Assembly (NCBI GenBank): GCA_964649725.1
Contig: CAZYTM010000008.1
Span: 62,001-126,000 of the forward strand
Source: CAZYTM01 sp964649725
GTDB lineage: Bacteria > Desulfobacterota > Desulfuromonadia > Geobacterales > Geobacteraceae
Direction of reading: 5' to 3'
DNA: 64,000 bases
Both the position numbers and the translations under genes were made by a program. Positions within the stretch are counted from its first letter, which is position 1, and every line of letters starts with the position of its first letter. A model generated the notes under the pieces. It had not been told where the DNA came from. It saw only the letters and a list, made by a program, of their open reading frames with translations, and did no database searches. Below, one piece after another: positions 25,761 to 34,695 of the stretch.

Positions 25761-26921
25761 TTACTCCTGAGGTTTATTCAACTGTTCCCGCGTTTTCTGC
25801 CGTGCCCAGCGATCCAGATGGAGGACCTCATCAATGGAAGTGACGTTATGCGGCTGATGGAGCTCCATGGTCCGGGCTATCACCCGCGGTATGTCGACAA
25901 ATGTAAGCTGCCCGCCAAGAAAGGCCTCAACTGCCACCTCATTGGCGGCATTCATTACTGCCGGCATGCTTTCACCAGAATCGATAGCATCATAGGCAAG
26001 CTGCAGACAGCGAAACTTGGCCAGATCGGGGCGGGCAAAGGTGAGCCCAGAGAGGGCCGTCAGATCGAGCGGCTTTACACCTGTGGTGACCCGTTCCGGA
26101 TAGGAGAGGGCATAGGCTATCGGGGCCTTCATATCCGGGGTTCCCAACTGGGCAATGACGCAACCATCGATATATTCAACCATGGAGTGGATAATGCTCT
26201 GGGGATGTATATTGACATCGATCTTCGACGCCGGCACGTCAAAGAGCCAACGGGCCTCAATCACCTCCAGCCCCTTGTTCATCATAGTGGCAGAATCGAT
26301 AGTGATCTTCTTCCCCATGCTCCAGTTCGGATGGTTCAATGCATCAGCCACGGTAACCGTTTCAAGCCTTTCCAGTGGCCAATTGAGGAAAGGACCACCT
26401 GATGCGGTCAGGATAATCTTGTCGATATCGTCACTGCGATGCCCCTCAATCGACTGGAAAACCGCGCTATGCTCGCTGTCAACCGGGAAAAGACGAACCC
26501 CCTTGGCCTTGACCATTGCCATGATAAGGTGACCGGCGGTTACCAGGGTCTCCTTGTTGGCCAGGGCGATCTCCTTCCCCGCCTGGATAGCAGCGACAGT
26601 CGGCACCAGACCGGCTGCCCCGACAATCGCAGCCACCACCATATCGGCCTCAGCCACTGTTGCCGCTGCTATGAGTCCGGGGACACCAGCGACTATCTCC
26701 GTCTGTTTCCCGAACAATTCACTTCTCAATTGTCTGGCCGAATCCTCACTCAACACCGCCACCAGTCGTGGCGAAAACTGCTCGATCTGCTGTCGCAGCA
26801 GAGCAAGATTATTGCCGGCAGTCAATGCCACCACCTCGAATTTATCGCGGTGCGCGGCGACGATTTCCAATGTGCTGACACCGATTGAACCGGTGGAACC
26901 GAGTATACTCAACTTTTTCAT
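25761..26921 (-). CDS. dxr: 1-deoxy-D-xylulose 5-phosphate reductoisomerase
   Basis: Second enzyme of the MEP isoprenoid pathway, NADPH- and divalent-metal-dependent. The N-terminus MKKLSILGSTGSIGVSTLEIV is diagnostic, as are PVDSEHSAVFQ, LTASGGPF and NHPNWSMGKKITIDSATMMNKGLE. The chosen start (26921) excludes 13 upstream codons without family similarity. Length 386 aa is normal. It lies between cdsA and rseP, the usual neighbourhood. Confidence 0.95.
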   Translation of the reverse strand: MKKLSILGSTGSIGVSTLEIVAAHRDKFEVVALTAGNNLALLRQQIEQFSPRLVAVLSEDSARQLRSELFGKQTEIVAGVPGLIAAATVAEADMVVAAIVGAAGLVPTVAAIQAGKEIALANKETLVTAGHLIMAMVKAKGVRLFPVDSEHSAVFQSIEGHRSDDIDKIILTASGGPFLNWPLERLETVTVADALNHPNWSMGKKITIDSATMMNKGLEVIEARWLFDVPASKIDVNIHPQSIIHSMVEYIDGCVIAQLGTPDMKAPIAYALSYPERVTTGVKPLDLTALSGLTFARPDLAKFRCLQLAYDAIDSGESMPAVMNAANEVAVEAFLGGQLTFVDIPRVIARTMELHQPHNVTSIDEVLHLDRWARQKTREQLNKPQE

Positions 26922-26973
26922 AGGTTCCTCAATAGACCAGCGTAAGTCATGCAGATACAACCTTTATACTGAA

Positions 26974-27804
26974 TTAGCGGCGCAAAAAAATGAAATATGC
27001 ATAGTAAAATGCAGCCGGTGCAGCAAAGAGAATACTGTCGAGTCGATCGAGAATACCCCCGTGGCCAGGGACAATGACCCCGGAATCCTTGACTCCGAAA
27101 CTCCTTTTCAGCAGCGACTCGAACAGGTCGCCGATCTGTCCAAGCGAGCCCAGGAGAATTGCTGCCACCATGCAGTCTACCATGCCGAGTGCCGGGAAAA
27201 AGGTGGCCCGGGCGATAAATGCCCCGGCAATGCTGCCGGCCACCCCCCCCAGAGAACCTTCGATACTCTTGTTCGGGCTGACAATCGGGTAGAGTTTGTG
27301 CCGGCCGAAATTACAACCTACATAATAGGCGCCGGTATCACCCGCCATCACTATCAACAAGAGCAGAAAAACCCACTCCATACCGTTCGGCAGGGCCCGT
27401 AGCCAGACCAGATGAGTCAACAGCAGCGGCACATAGAGATAACCGCAGCCGATATAGGCTATCTCGGCTGCAGCAACGCGGATATCCCTGATATTGAAGA
27501 GGAGAATCGTCCCAAACAGCAAGATGAGAACTGTCAGGCTGAGGATCGGCAGGATGATTTTGTCGGCGCATGAAACAGGGCACCAGATAAGTTCATTTGC
27601 AGTCAGTAATAAAGGCAGCAAGCCTCCTGCAGTAGCTGCCGACACCCCTAGCAACCGGCGTTCGGGCATGGCCATGCGATAGAACTCCGCCAGGCCGAGC
27701 AGTGACAGAACCGCCGTAAAAATGGTGAAGAGGAAGAGGCTCCCCTTGAGTATGAAGAGGATGAGCAGCGGCAGCGCCACTACCGCGGTCAGCAACCTTT
27801 TGAT
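26974..27804 (-). CDS. cdsA: Phosphatidate cytidylyltransferase (start codon unusual)
   Basis: Makes CDP-diacylglycerol for phospholipid synthesis. Eight or so hydrophobic helices are present, ending with the CDS signature SFGVKDSGVIVPGHGGILDR-LDS. Homologues usually begin M-K-R. Here the triplets ATC-AAA-AGG sit at that place (27804-27796), 5 nt after a strong AGGAGG, and no ATG or GTG is available. The nearest standard start is TTG at 27795, 14 nt from AGGAGG. I extend to 27804 on the view that ATC may initiate; a conservative annotation would end at 27795. Confidence 0.85.
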   Translation of the reverse strand: MKRLLTAVVALPLLILFILKGSLFLFTIFTAVLSLLGLAEFYRMAMPERRLLGVSAATAGGLLPLLLTANELIWCPVSCADKIILPILSLTVLILLFGTILLFNIRDIRVAAAEIAYIGCGYLYVPLLLTHLVWLRALPNGMEWVFLLLLIVMAGDTGAYYVGCNFGRHKLYPIVSPNKSIEGSLGGVAGSIAGAFIARATFFPALGMVDCMVAAILLGSLGQIGDLFESLLKRSFGVKDSGVIVPGHGGILDRLDSILFAAPAAFYYAYFIFLRR

Positions 27805-27879
27805 AGGCGCCTCCTGGCTGGCCGAGCATCTCTGTCGGTCAGTAGTGTCAAGATACGGCAGGAAATCAACTTTATCGGG

Positions 27880-28620
27880 TCAATGACGTTTCAGCAACTG
27901 ATCGCTGGTCTTGCCGAAGCGTCGTTCCCTTGCCTGATAATCGAACAGAGCCTTGTACAGTTGTTTCTGATCGAAATCGGGCCAGTTCACCTCGGCAAAA
28001 TAGAGTTCCGTGTAAGCAAGCTGCCAGAGAAGAAAATTGCTGATGCGCATCTCGCCGCTGGTCCTGATCAACAGATCGGGGTCAGGTATGCCGGCAGTGC
28101 CGAGATAACTGTCGAACAACTCTTCACTTACCGAATCGGCAGCAAGCCGTCCGGCGGCCAACTCCTCTGCCAAATGGAGTGCGGCGCGCACGATCTCCTG
28201 TCTGGAACCATAGGATAACGCCAGGGTAAGCAGCATACCGGTGTTGCCGTTGGTCCTGGTCAATGCCTCGTCTATCGCCCTGTTAACATCGGCAGGGAGT
28301 TCGTTCCGGTTGCCGATGACATTGAAGCGGATGTTGTTAATCATCATCCGCGGTGTCTCGGTTTTGATATATTTCTTTAACATCTCCATAAGCGCCCGGA
28401 CTTCGGTCTTGGGGCGGAGCCAGTTTTCGGCGGAGAATGCATACAGGGTCAGATAGCCGATGCCAAGTTTGGAGCACTCCTCCACCACATTACGGACAGT
28501 CTCCACCCCTCTCCGGTGGCCGACAATGCGCCGCAGCATCCTCTCCTTCGCCCACCTGCCATTGCCATCCATGATTATGGCAAGATGCCGGGGGAGTTTA
28601 TCCGGTTTAAGATTTCCCAT
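27880..28620 (-). CDS. uppS: Undecaprenyl diphosphate synthase
   Basis: cis-Prenyltransferase that builds the C55 lipid carrier for peptidoglycan and O-antigen. HLAIIMDGNGRWA (Asp18 metal ligand), GHRRGVETVR, YAFSAENWLRP and the C-terminal DLLIRTSGEMRISNFLLWQLAYTEL are all present. The start MGNLKPDKLPRH (28620, 246 aa) is preferred; the longer frame runs back through an intrinsic terminator. The spacing to cdsA is about 75 nt. Confidence 0.95.
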   Translation of the reverse strand: MGNLKPDKLPRHLAIIMDGNGRWAKERMLRRIVGHRRGVETVRNVVEECSKLGIGYLTLYAFSAENWLRPKTEVRALMEMLKKYIKTETPRMMINNIRFNVIGNRNELPADVNRAIDEALTRTNGNTGMLLTLALSYGSRQEIVRAALHLAEELAAGRLAADSVSEELFDSYLGTAGIPDPDLLIRTSGEMRISNFLLWQLAYTELYFAEVNWPDFDQKQLYKALFDYQARERRFGKTSDQLLKRH

Positions 28621-28626
28621 GTCTGA

Positions 28627-28671
28627 CCTAAAAACAAAAAATCCCCTTTTACACAGGGGTAAAGGGGATTT
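28627..28671 (-). terminator. Intrinsic terminator between frr and uppS
   Basis: Perfect 11-bp stem AAATCCCCTTT/AAAGGGGATTT with an 11-nt loop and TTTTTTGTTTTT on the minus strand. It lies immediately upstream of the uppS start, so uppS and the genes after it get only readthrough or use another promoter. Confidence 0.9.
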
Positions 28672-28703
28672 AATCACACTTCTGCCAACTTCGCAAGAAA
28701 AAA

Positions 28704-29261
28704 CTATACCTCCATGACCTCTTTTTCCTTGTGCGCCAGCACTTCGTCAACCTTTACAACATGGGAATTGGTGACATCCTGGACCTCTTTCTCCCCCCGC
28801 TTCAGATCGTCCTCGGATATCTTCTTCTCCTTCTCCAGTTTCTTCAGTTCATCATTGGCGTCACGACGGATGTTACGCACCGCCACCTTTGCCTCCTCGG
28901 CCATCTTCTTCAACTGCTTGACGATCTCCTTGCGCCGCTCTTCGGTGAGCGGGGGGAGATTGAGGCGGATCAACTTGCCGTCATTGGCAGGTGTCAGGCC
29001 GATATTGGCATTGAGAATAGCCTTTTCTATCTGCGGGATAAGTTTCGTCTCCCAGGGCTGCAGTGTTATAGTGCGCGGTTCAGGAACCGCCAGGGTGCAG
29101 ACCTGGCTCAAGGGGGAGGGGGTGCCGTAATAATCGACCCGGATATCGTCGAGCAGAGAGGTAGTGGCCCGGCCGGTACGGACTTTCTGGTATTCACGAC
29201 GGAGCGAGTCGATAGTCTTGTCCATCAACATAGTCATGTTCTTGATGACATCTTTGGTCAT
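28704..29261 (-). CDS. frr: Ribosome recycling factor
   Basis: Splits post-termination ribosomes together with EF-G. The 185-aa length and the motifs RTGRATTSLLDDIRVDYYGT, PLSQVCTLAVPEPRTI, IGLTPANDGKLIRLNLPPLTEERRK and VRNIRRDANDELKKLEKEK match the family along its length. Its start is 1 nt after the pyrH stop. Confidence 0.96.
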   Translation of the reverse strand: MTKDVIKNMTMLMDKTIDSLRREYQKVRTGRATTSLLDDIRVDYYGTPSPLSQVCTLAVPEPRTITLQPWETKLIPQIEKAILNANIGLTPANDGKLIRLNLPPLTEERRKEIVKQLKKMAEEAKVAVRNIRRDANDELKKLEKEKKISEDDLKRGEKEVQDVTNSHVVKVDEVLAHKEKEVMEV

Positions 29262-29262
29262 G

Positions 29263-29982
29263 CTACTCTCCTTTCACGATAGTACCGATTTCCTCACCGC
29301 AGACCACCTTTTTAACATTGCCGTCAGTGGTCACGTCAAAAACGATTATCGGCAGACTGTTATCCATGCAAAGCGATGTCGCCGTGGCATCCATGACCTG
29401 TAAACCCTTTTTCAGCACCTCCAGGTAGGTAAGCCGGGAGAATTTTATGGCATTCGGATCTTTTTTCGGGTCAGCGGAATAGACCCCATCCACCTTGGTC
29501 CCCTTGAGGATCACCTGGGCATTGATCTCCATGGCCCGCAAACTGGCCGCCGTATCAGTGGTGAAATAGGGGTTGCCGGTACCGGCGCCGAAGATAACTA
29601 CCCGTCCCTTTTCCAGATGTCGCATGGCACGGCGACGGATATAAGGTTCTGCCACCTCCTGCATGGCAATAGCTGACTGGACCCTGGTGTCGACACCGAT
29701 CTTCTCCAGTGCATCCTGCATGGCCAGGGAGTTGATCATAGTGGCGAGCATCCCCATATAATCGGCACTGGCCCGGTCCATCCCCTTGGAAGAGGCAGCC
29801 AGACCGCGGAAGATATTCCCGCCACCGATAACCAGCGCCAGTTGAACCCCGCACTCCACCACCTCTTTCACTTCATTGGCGATGGTGATTATGGTCTGGG
29901 GATCGATACCATACCCCTGGTCGCCGGCCAAAGCTTCACCGGACAATTTCAACAGTACCCGCTTGTAATAAGGTTCTGCCAT
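29263..29982 (-). CDS. pyrH: UMP kinase
   Basis: Hexameric bacterial UMP kinase of pyrimidine synthesis. KRVLLKLSGEALAGDQGYGID, VIGGGNIFRGLAAS, GTGNPYFTTDTAA and TDGNVKKVVCGEEIGT are all present. The ATG at 29982 (MAEPYYKR) has GGAGG 5 nt upstream, and the longer frame from 30165 runs through the tsf terminator. Length 239 aa is normal. Confidence 0.96.
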   Translation of the reverse strand: MAEPYYKRVLLKLSGEALAGDQGYGIDPQTIITIANEVKEVVECGVQLALVIGGGNIFRGLAASSKGMDRASADYMGMLATMINSLAMQDALEKIGVDTRVQSAIAMQEVAEPYIRRRAMRHLEKGRVVIFGAGTGNPYFTTDTAASLRAMEINAQVILKGTKVDGVYSADPKKDPNAIKFSRLTYLEVLKKGLQVMDATATSLCMDNSLPIIVFDVTTDGNVKKVVCGEEIGTIVKGE

Positions 29983-30037
29983 GGTGCCTCCAGAGTATGG
30001 TCTCAGAAAGAGATGATACAGATTGATTATGGCTGAT

Positions 30038-30072
30038 GAAAAAAGGGCCGACCATTCTGCCTGGCCGGCCCT
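30038..30072 (-). terminator. Terminator between tsf and pyrH
   Basis: Stem GGGCCG/CGGCCC with surrounding pairing and a minus-strand TTTTTT run. It separates rpsB-tsf from pyrH-frr. Confidence 0.8.
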
Positions 30073-30082
30073 CTCATATGCT

Positions 30083-30979
30083 CTATACTCCGGCCGCTGC
30101 AGCAACCTCAGCGGCGAAATCAGACTGTTTCTTTTCCAGCCCCTCACCAAGCACGAAGCGGGCAAAGCGGTTGACTGTCACCCCGGCACCAGCTTCCTTG
30201 AGGATCTGCTGGATAGTCTTGTCGGTATCCTTGACAAATGCCTGTTCAAGAAGACATACCTCGGCGTAGAATTTGCCTATCTGGCCTTCAATGATCTTCT
30301 CGATTATGTTATCCGGCTTGCCGGTCTCCCGGGCCTTGGCGCGGTATATATCCTTCTCCCGCTCCAGCACATCGACAGGGACTTCGTCCCGCTTCACATA
30401 TTGCGGGGCTGCCGCTGCTATGTGCATAGCGACATCCTTGGCAAGAGTTACCAGTTCGCCACTGCCGGCCAGATCAACCAGCACACCGATCTTGCCACCG
30501 GCATGGATATAGGAACCGACCAGCCCGGCCGACTCAAAACGGGCAAAACGGCGAAACTGCAGATTCTCACCTATAACCGCTATAGCTTCGGTCAGAACGG
30601 TCTGCACATTTTTACCGCTATCCTTGACAAACGGTTGCTGGAAGAGCGCCTCGTTGTCAGCCGGTGCAGCAACAAGTACATGCTCGGCAACATCACCGAC
30701 AAACGACTGGAACTTTTCGTTCTTGGCGACGAAGTCGGTCTCGCTGTTCACTTCCACCAGCACTCCGCTCTTGCCGTCTGCAGACACCCTGGCAGCCACC
30801 AGCCCTTCAGTGGCGGCACGGCCTGCCTTCTTGGCCGCTGCTGCAAGACCTTTCTTGCGCAGAAAATCGACCGCCTTTTCCATATCACCGCCGGTCTCCT
30901 CCAGCGCCTTCTTGCAATCGAGCATCCCCGCACCGGTAGACTTGCGGAGTTCGTTGATCTGGGCTGCCGTAATACTCAT
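30083..30979 (-). CDS. tsf: Elongation factor Ts
   Basis: Nucleotide exchange factor for EF-Tu. The N-terminal UBA-like domain (TAAQINELRKSTGAGMLDCKKAL) and the conserved TDFVAKNEKF core are present, with two dimerisation-domain halves and a C-terminal module. Length 298 aa is normal. It lies 84 nt after rpsB, the near-universal pairing. Confidence 0.96.
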   Translation of the reverse strand: MSITAAQINELRKSTGAGMLDCKKALEETGGDMEKAVDFLRKKGLAAAAKKAGRAATEGLVAARVSADGKSGVLVEVNSETDFVAKNEKFQSFVGDVAEHVLVAAPADNEALFQQPFVKDSGKNVQTVLTEAIAVIGENLQFRRFARFESAGLVGSYIHAGGKIGVLVDLAGSGELVTLAKDVAMHIAAAAPQYVKRDEVPVDVLEREKDIYRAKARETGKPDNIIEKIIEGQIGKFYAEVCLLEQAFVKDTDKTIQQILKEAGAGVTVNRFARFVLGEGLEKKQSDFAAEVAAAAGV

Positions 30980-31063
30980 TTGTTCCCTCCAGAGACGGTC
31001 ATATCATATATGGCCGGGTTCTTTTTTTATATGTTTTGTCTCGCAGCCAAAGCCGCCGTTTTC

Positions 31064-31834
31064 TTATACTTCCTCAGCAGGCGCGTTTTCAACAGGCTCG
31101 GCAGCAGAATCCGCTTCCTTACCCTCGTTGTCGGTCTGCAGCTGTACATTGCGCGCCTGAGACCCTTCGATAACCGCATCGGCGACCTTACTGGTCAGGA
31201 GTCGGATGGCACGAATGGCATCGTCATTCCCCGGGATCACATAGTCGATGTTGTCGGGATCACAGTTGGTGTCTACAATAGCCACTACCTGCAGGCCGAG
31301 CTTCTTCGCCTCGCTGACGGCAATCTCCTCGTTTTTCGGGTCGATGACAAAAAGTACCCCCGGTACCCGCCCCATCCCCTTGATACCGCCGAGGGTCTTC
31401 TCCAACTTCTGCCGGTCTTTCTCCAACTGCAGCGCCTCTTTCTTGGTGTATGCCTCGATGGTGCCATCGGCAAACATGGCATCAAGCTTCTTCAGCCGGT
31501 CGATGCTCTGCTTTACTGTGGCAAAATTGGTCAGCATACCCCCCAGCCAGCGCTGGTTTACATAGAACATGCCGCAGCGGGAGGCCTCTTCAGCCACCGA
31601 ATCCTGGGCCTGCTTCTTGGTACCTACGAAGAGGACGGTTTCGCCGTTACGGGCCGCTTCGACCACGTAATTGTAGGCGTTCTTGAAGAGGCGGACGGTC
31701 TTCTGCAGGTCGATGATGTAGATGCCGTTACGGGCACCGAAGATGTAAGGTTTCATCTTCGGGTTCCAGCGTTTGGTCTGGTGGCCGAAATGGACGCCGG
31801 CCTCCAGCAGTTCCTTCATGGTGATGTTGGACAT
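31064..31834 (-). CDS. rpsB: 30S ribosomal protein S2
   Basis: Small-subunit protein at the 30S neck. MKELLEAGVHFGHQTKRWNPKM, the KKQAQDSVAEEA and QRWLGGMLTNF segments, and VDTNCDPDNIDYVIPGNDDA are standard. The start at 31834 (MSNITMKE) follows AAGGAGAGAACC. Length 256 aa plus an acidic/Ala tail is normal. First gene of the block, with a clear promoter and about 100 nt of leader, possibly the site of S2 autoregulation. Confidence 0.96.
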   Translation of the reverse strand: MSNITMKELLEAGVHFGHQTKRWNPKMKPYIFGARNGIYIIDLQKTVRLFKNAYNYVVEAARNGETVLFVGTKKQAQDSVAEEASRCGMFYVNQRWLGGMLTNFATVKQSIDRLKKLDAMFADGTIEAYTKKEALQLEKDRQKLEKTLGGIKGMGRVPGVLFVIDPKNEEIAVSEAKKLGLQVVAIVDTNCDPDNIDYVIPGNDDAIRAIRLLTSKVADAVIEGSQARNVQLQTDNEGKEADSAAEPVENAPAEEV

Positions 31835-31944
31835 GGTTCTCTCCTTGTGGTTGTGCCTCCGCCCCCTGGTATAACTCGAATCCGCGCCTGTCGCGGACAC
31901 CACTGGAACAACGGGGAGCGTGCGGATTTTTCAAACAGCGAAGT

Positions 31945-31973
31945 TATATACCATAGATGGGGGGAATTGGCAA
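31945..31973 (-). promoter_or_regulatory. Sigma-70 promoter of rpsB-tsf
   Basis: TTGCCA (31973-31968), 17-bp spacer, TATATA (31950-31945). Confidence 0.7.
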
Positions 31974-32036
31974 GGAAATTAATAGCAATAGCTGCACTCT
32001 GTTCAAGTTCTGCATGATATTGCCTATAGGTAGATT

Positions 32037-32300
32037 ATGGCAATATTTTCTCCCGACATGAAGCTGACAGACCGGCATCTGCCAGCACCGCTTCACATAC
32101 CCCCGACCACCCTGGTCTGCGATGCCTATGGTACCCTCTTTGACGTGCAGACAGTGGTCAGTCTCTGCGAGGAGATATTCCCCGGCTAGGCGCAGAAAAG
32201 GGGGAGATATTGATCGTCTCGGCCGACAGTTTTGCCTTTAACGGCGCCTGCTCCTTTGGCTGCCAGACCTGCTTGAGCTGGCCGAAAATCTCACCCCCTG
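32037..32300 (+). pseudogene. Remnant of a HAD-type 2-haloacid dehalogenase
   Basis: The first frame (from ATG 32037) gives TLVCDAYGTLFDVQTVVSLC-EEIFPG then a stop; D-A-Y-G-T-L-F-D-V is the nucleophile motif of L-2-haloacid dehalogenases. A few bases on, another frame reads ILIVSADSFAFNGACSFGC, matching the late ILFVSSNAWDxxGAKxFG motif. Some 120 residues between the two motifs are gone, so this is an internally deleted, frame-broken gene that cannot make the enzyme. Its end runs into the region before lptF. Confidence 0.75.
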
Positions 32301-32363
32301 ATGCGGCAGAACGATCCACCCCCCCTTTACTTCACCAGTCATCTCATGTATCATGCCGCTAGC

Positions 32364-33536
32364 ATGAAAAAGACCCTCCACCTATACCTCTTCCGTGAGA
32401 TCACATCACCGTTCCTGCTCAGCCTGGGGACCTTCACCGCTGTACTGCTGATGGGTCGCTTTCTCAAGCTGGCCGACCTGGTGGTAGCCAAGGGGGTACC
32501 GCTTGGCGACGTAATGCGGATGATTATCTACCTGCTCCCTTATTTCTGCCTGGTCACTATCCCGATGGCCTTCCTGCTGGCACTCCTGCTCGCCTTTGGC
32601 CGCCTGTCGGCAGACAGCGAGATAGTTGCCATCAAGGCTTGCGGAGTGAGTCTTTACGGACTGCTGCCAGCGGTGCTAGGTTTTGCCTGCCTGGTCTATC
32701 TTGCTACCGCCTTTATTGCCAGCTATGCACTCCCCTGGGGGAATTCCGCCTTCAAGCGCCTGACTGTAGCCACTTTAGAATCCCGTGCCACTCTCGACCT
32801 GAAAGAGCGGGTATTCATCGACGATTTTCCCGGTCTCGTCCTTTATACTGACCGTTATGACGAGACCTCCCGGACCATGTCGGGTATCCTGATCCAGGAC
32901 GAACGGGACAAACGCTCGCCGATCACGGTTTTTGCCACTTCCGGCACCCTGTCAAGCGACCCCGAGCGGCGGCTGGTAAGACTGGAACTGCACAAAGGGA
33001 GTATCCACCGGCAAACCGGAAAAGGGGATTACCAGCTGGCAGAGTTCCAGAACTATCAACTCAACATAGACCTCGGCCAGACCGTGAAGGAGGTCACCAG
33101 GGACGAACTGGATATGAATTTTGCTGAGCTGCGCGCCAACATCCGTGCCCGAACCGGCAGCAGCAAGCTGCAGCGGGACATGGAACTGGAGTACCAGCGC
33201 CGCTTTGCCCTCCCCTTTGCCTGTTTTGTCTTTGCCCTGGTCGGTGTCCCACTCGGCATCCAGAACCAGCGCTCCGGCAAGGCAGCCGGTTTCTCGCTCG
33301 GTATCGGCGTCATCCTTGTCTATTATATCGTCCTCTCTCTAGGCAAGGCACTTGGCGACCGCGGGGTGGTATCAGCTGTAGTAGCTGTATGGGCTCCCAA
33401 TATCATCTTTTTGCTGCTGGGGGGACATCTCTTCCGCACCACTGCAGCAGAGCGGCGTCTTTATATGTTCGAGCTTCTGCTCAGACTTGGCAACAGAGTC
33501 AAGGAGTGGCGGGCGAACAGGAGGAGAGGGGCATGA
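32364..33536 (+). CDS. lptF: LPS export permease LptF
   Basis: YjgP/YjgQ-family inner-membrane subunit of the LptB2FG transporter that extracts LPS. It has the N-terminal coupling/helix segment LHLYLFREITSPFLLSLGTFTAVLLMGRFLKLADL, a large periplasmic jellyroll (about 130-280), and three C-terminal helices beginning RFALPFACFVFALVGVPLGIQ. The ATG at 32364 is chosen over the frame start at 32301, which lies in the pseudogene tail. The end overlaps lptG by ATGA. LptF versus LptG is assigned from order and length only. Confidence 0.88.
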   Translation: MKKTLHLYLFREITSPFLLSLGTFTAVLLMGRFLKLADLVVAKGVPLGDVMRMIIYLLPYFCLVTIPMAFLLALLLAFGRLSADSEIVAIKACGVSLYGLLPAVLGFACLVYLATAFIASYALPWGNSAFKRLTVATLESRATLDLKERVFIDDFPGLVLYTDRYDETSRTMSGILIQDERDKRSPITVFATSGTLSSDPERRLVRLELHKGSIHRQTGKGDYQLAEFQNYQLNIDLGQTVKEVTRDELDMNFAELRANIRARTGSSKLQRDMELEYQRRFALPFACFVFALVGVPLGIQNQRSGKAAGFSLGIGVILVYYIVLSLGKALGDRGVVSAVVAVWAPNIIFLLLGGHLFRTTAAERRLYMFELLLRLGNRVKEWRANRRRGA

Positions 33537-34612
33537 AGATCCTCACCCGCTACCTGATAAGCACTTATCTTCGCATGCTCGGACTCTGCCTCGGTTCATT
33601 CGTTGCAATCTATCTGGTTATCGACATCCTGGAAAAGATCAGCCGTTTCGCCAAGAACGGCCCAAATCCGTTTGATGTCATCTCCTTCTTCATCTGGAAA
33701 GTGCCGGAGATAGTCTCCCAGGTCCTGCCGCTGGCAGTGCTGATGGCTACCATGCTGGCTTTAGGGAGCCTGGCGCGGAGCAGCGAACTGACCGCCATGC
33801 GCAGCTGCGGTGTCAGCATCGCCCAGATCACCATGCCGTTACTGCTAGTGGCAGCAGTTGTCAGCTCTGCCGCCTTTATCCTCGGCGAGTTTGTCGTGCC
33901 GCGTACTTTTGCGCAGATGAAATATGTGGAAGATATCAAAATCTACCGCAAGAACCCGGCTACCTTTTTCCGCCAGCAGAACATCTGGTACCGGGATAAT
34001 GACGTAATCCTGCAAGCCCGCCTCTTCGAGCCGGCGACCCAGCAGCTGCGGGGGGTGACTATCTGGCGGCTGGGGGGAGGGCTGCAACCGCAGATAAGGA
34101 TTGAGGCGGAGAATGGGAGTTTTGCTGGAAGCAGCTGGCTGTTCAGGGATCTGGTTATACAGGAATTCGGCCCGGCCGCCACAATAACTACCAGGAGAGC
34201 TAAGGAGCTGCCTCTGGAGCTGGGATTACGCCTTACCGACCTCAAGGTGCTGGAAAAATTTGCCGACAGCATGGGTTTCCGCGACCTGCGTCGCTATTGC
34301 GACAAACTGAAAAGCGGCGGCTATGATGCCACCCGTTACCTGGTACAGATGCATTCGCGTCTCTCCCTCCCCTGCGCCTCGCTGGTAATGGCCTTTCTCG
34401 GCATCCCTTTCGCCTTGCGCGGCAGCCGCAGCAGTGGCATTGCCATCGGCATTGGGATAAGCATCGCTATCGGCGTCAGCTATCATATCAGTAACGCCTT
34501 TCTGCTCTCCTTTGGTCAGGCTGGCGCTCTCCCGCCGGTAATCGCCGCCTGGGCCGCCAACTTCCTCTTTGCTGCCAGCGGCGTCTGGCTGACAATGAAC
34601 ATCAACCGTTGA
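33533..34612 (+). CDS. lptG: LPS export permease LptG
   Basis: Second YjgP/YjgQ subunit. MKILTRYLISTYLRMLGLCLGSF leads, ARSSELTAMRSCGVSIAQI is the conserved cytoplasmic coupling region that meets LptB, and LSLPCASLVMAFLGIPFALR opens the last helices. Length 359 aa is normal. GGAGAGGGGC precedes the ATG within lptF. The ATPase gene lptB is far away at 52.2 kb. Confidence 0.9.
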   Translation: MKILTRYLISTYLRMLGLCLGSFVAIYLVIDILEKISRFAKNGPNPFDVISFFIWKVPEIVSQVLPLAVLMATMLALGSLARSSELTAMRSCGVSIAQITMPLLLVAAVVSSAAFILGEFVVPRTFAQMKYVEDIKIYRKNPATFFRQQNIWYRDNDVILQARLFEPATQQLRGVTIWRLGGGLQPQIRIEAENGSFAGSSWLFRDLVIQEFGPAATITTRRAKELPLELGLRLTDLKVLEKFADSMGFRDLRRYCDKLKSGGYDATRYLVQMHSRLSLPCASLVMAFLGIPFALRGSRSSGIAIGIGISIAIGVSYHISNAFLLSFGQAGALPPVIAAWAANFLFAASGVWLTMNINR

Positions 34613-34635
34613 CAGCTTTGATTACGTGATATACT
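34609..34635 (+). promoter_or_regulatory. Possible promoter for the IPT/TIG gene
   Basis: TTGACA, a short 15-bp spacer, TATACT; overlaps the lptG stop codon. Confidence 0.4.
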
Positions 34636-34695
34636 GAGAGCATATCTACCTTTACAGGCCTGCCGGTAATCGTTACAGGCCAGAGGAGAACCTCC

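Noticed and set aside
30023..32017. Long plus-strand open frame of 664 codons opposite tsf and rpsB
   Set aside because: It is exactly antisense to two highly conserved genes, has no family similarity or ribosome binding site, and arises from codon bias of the opposite strand.
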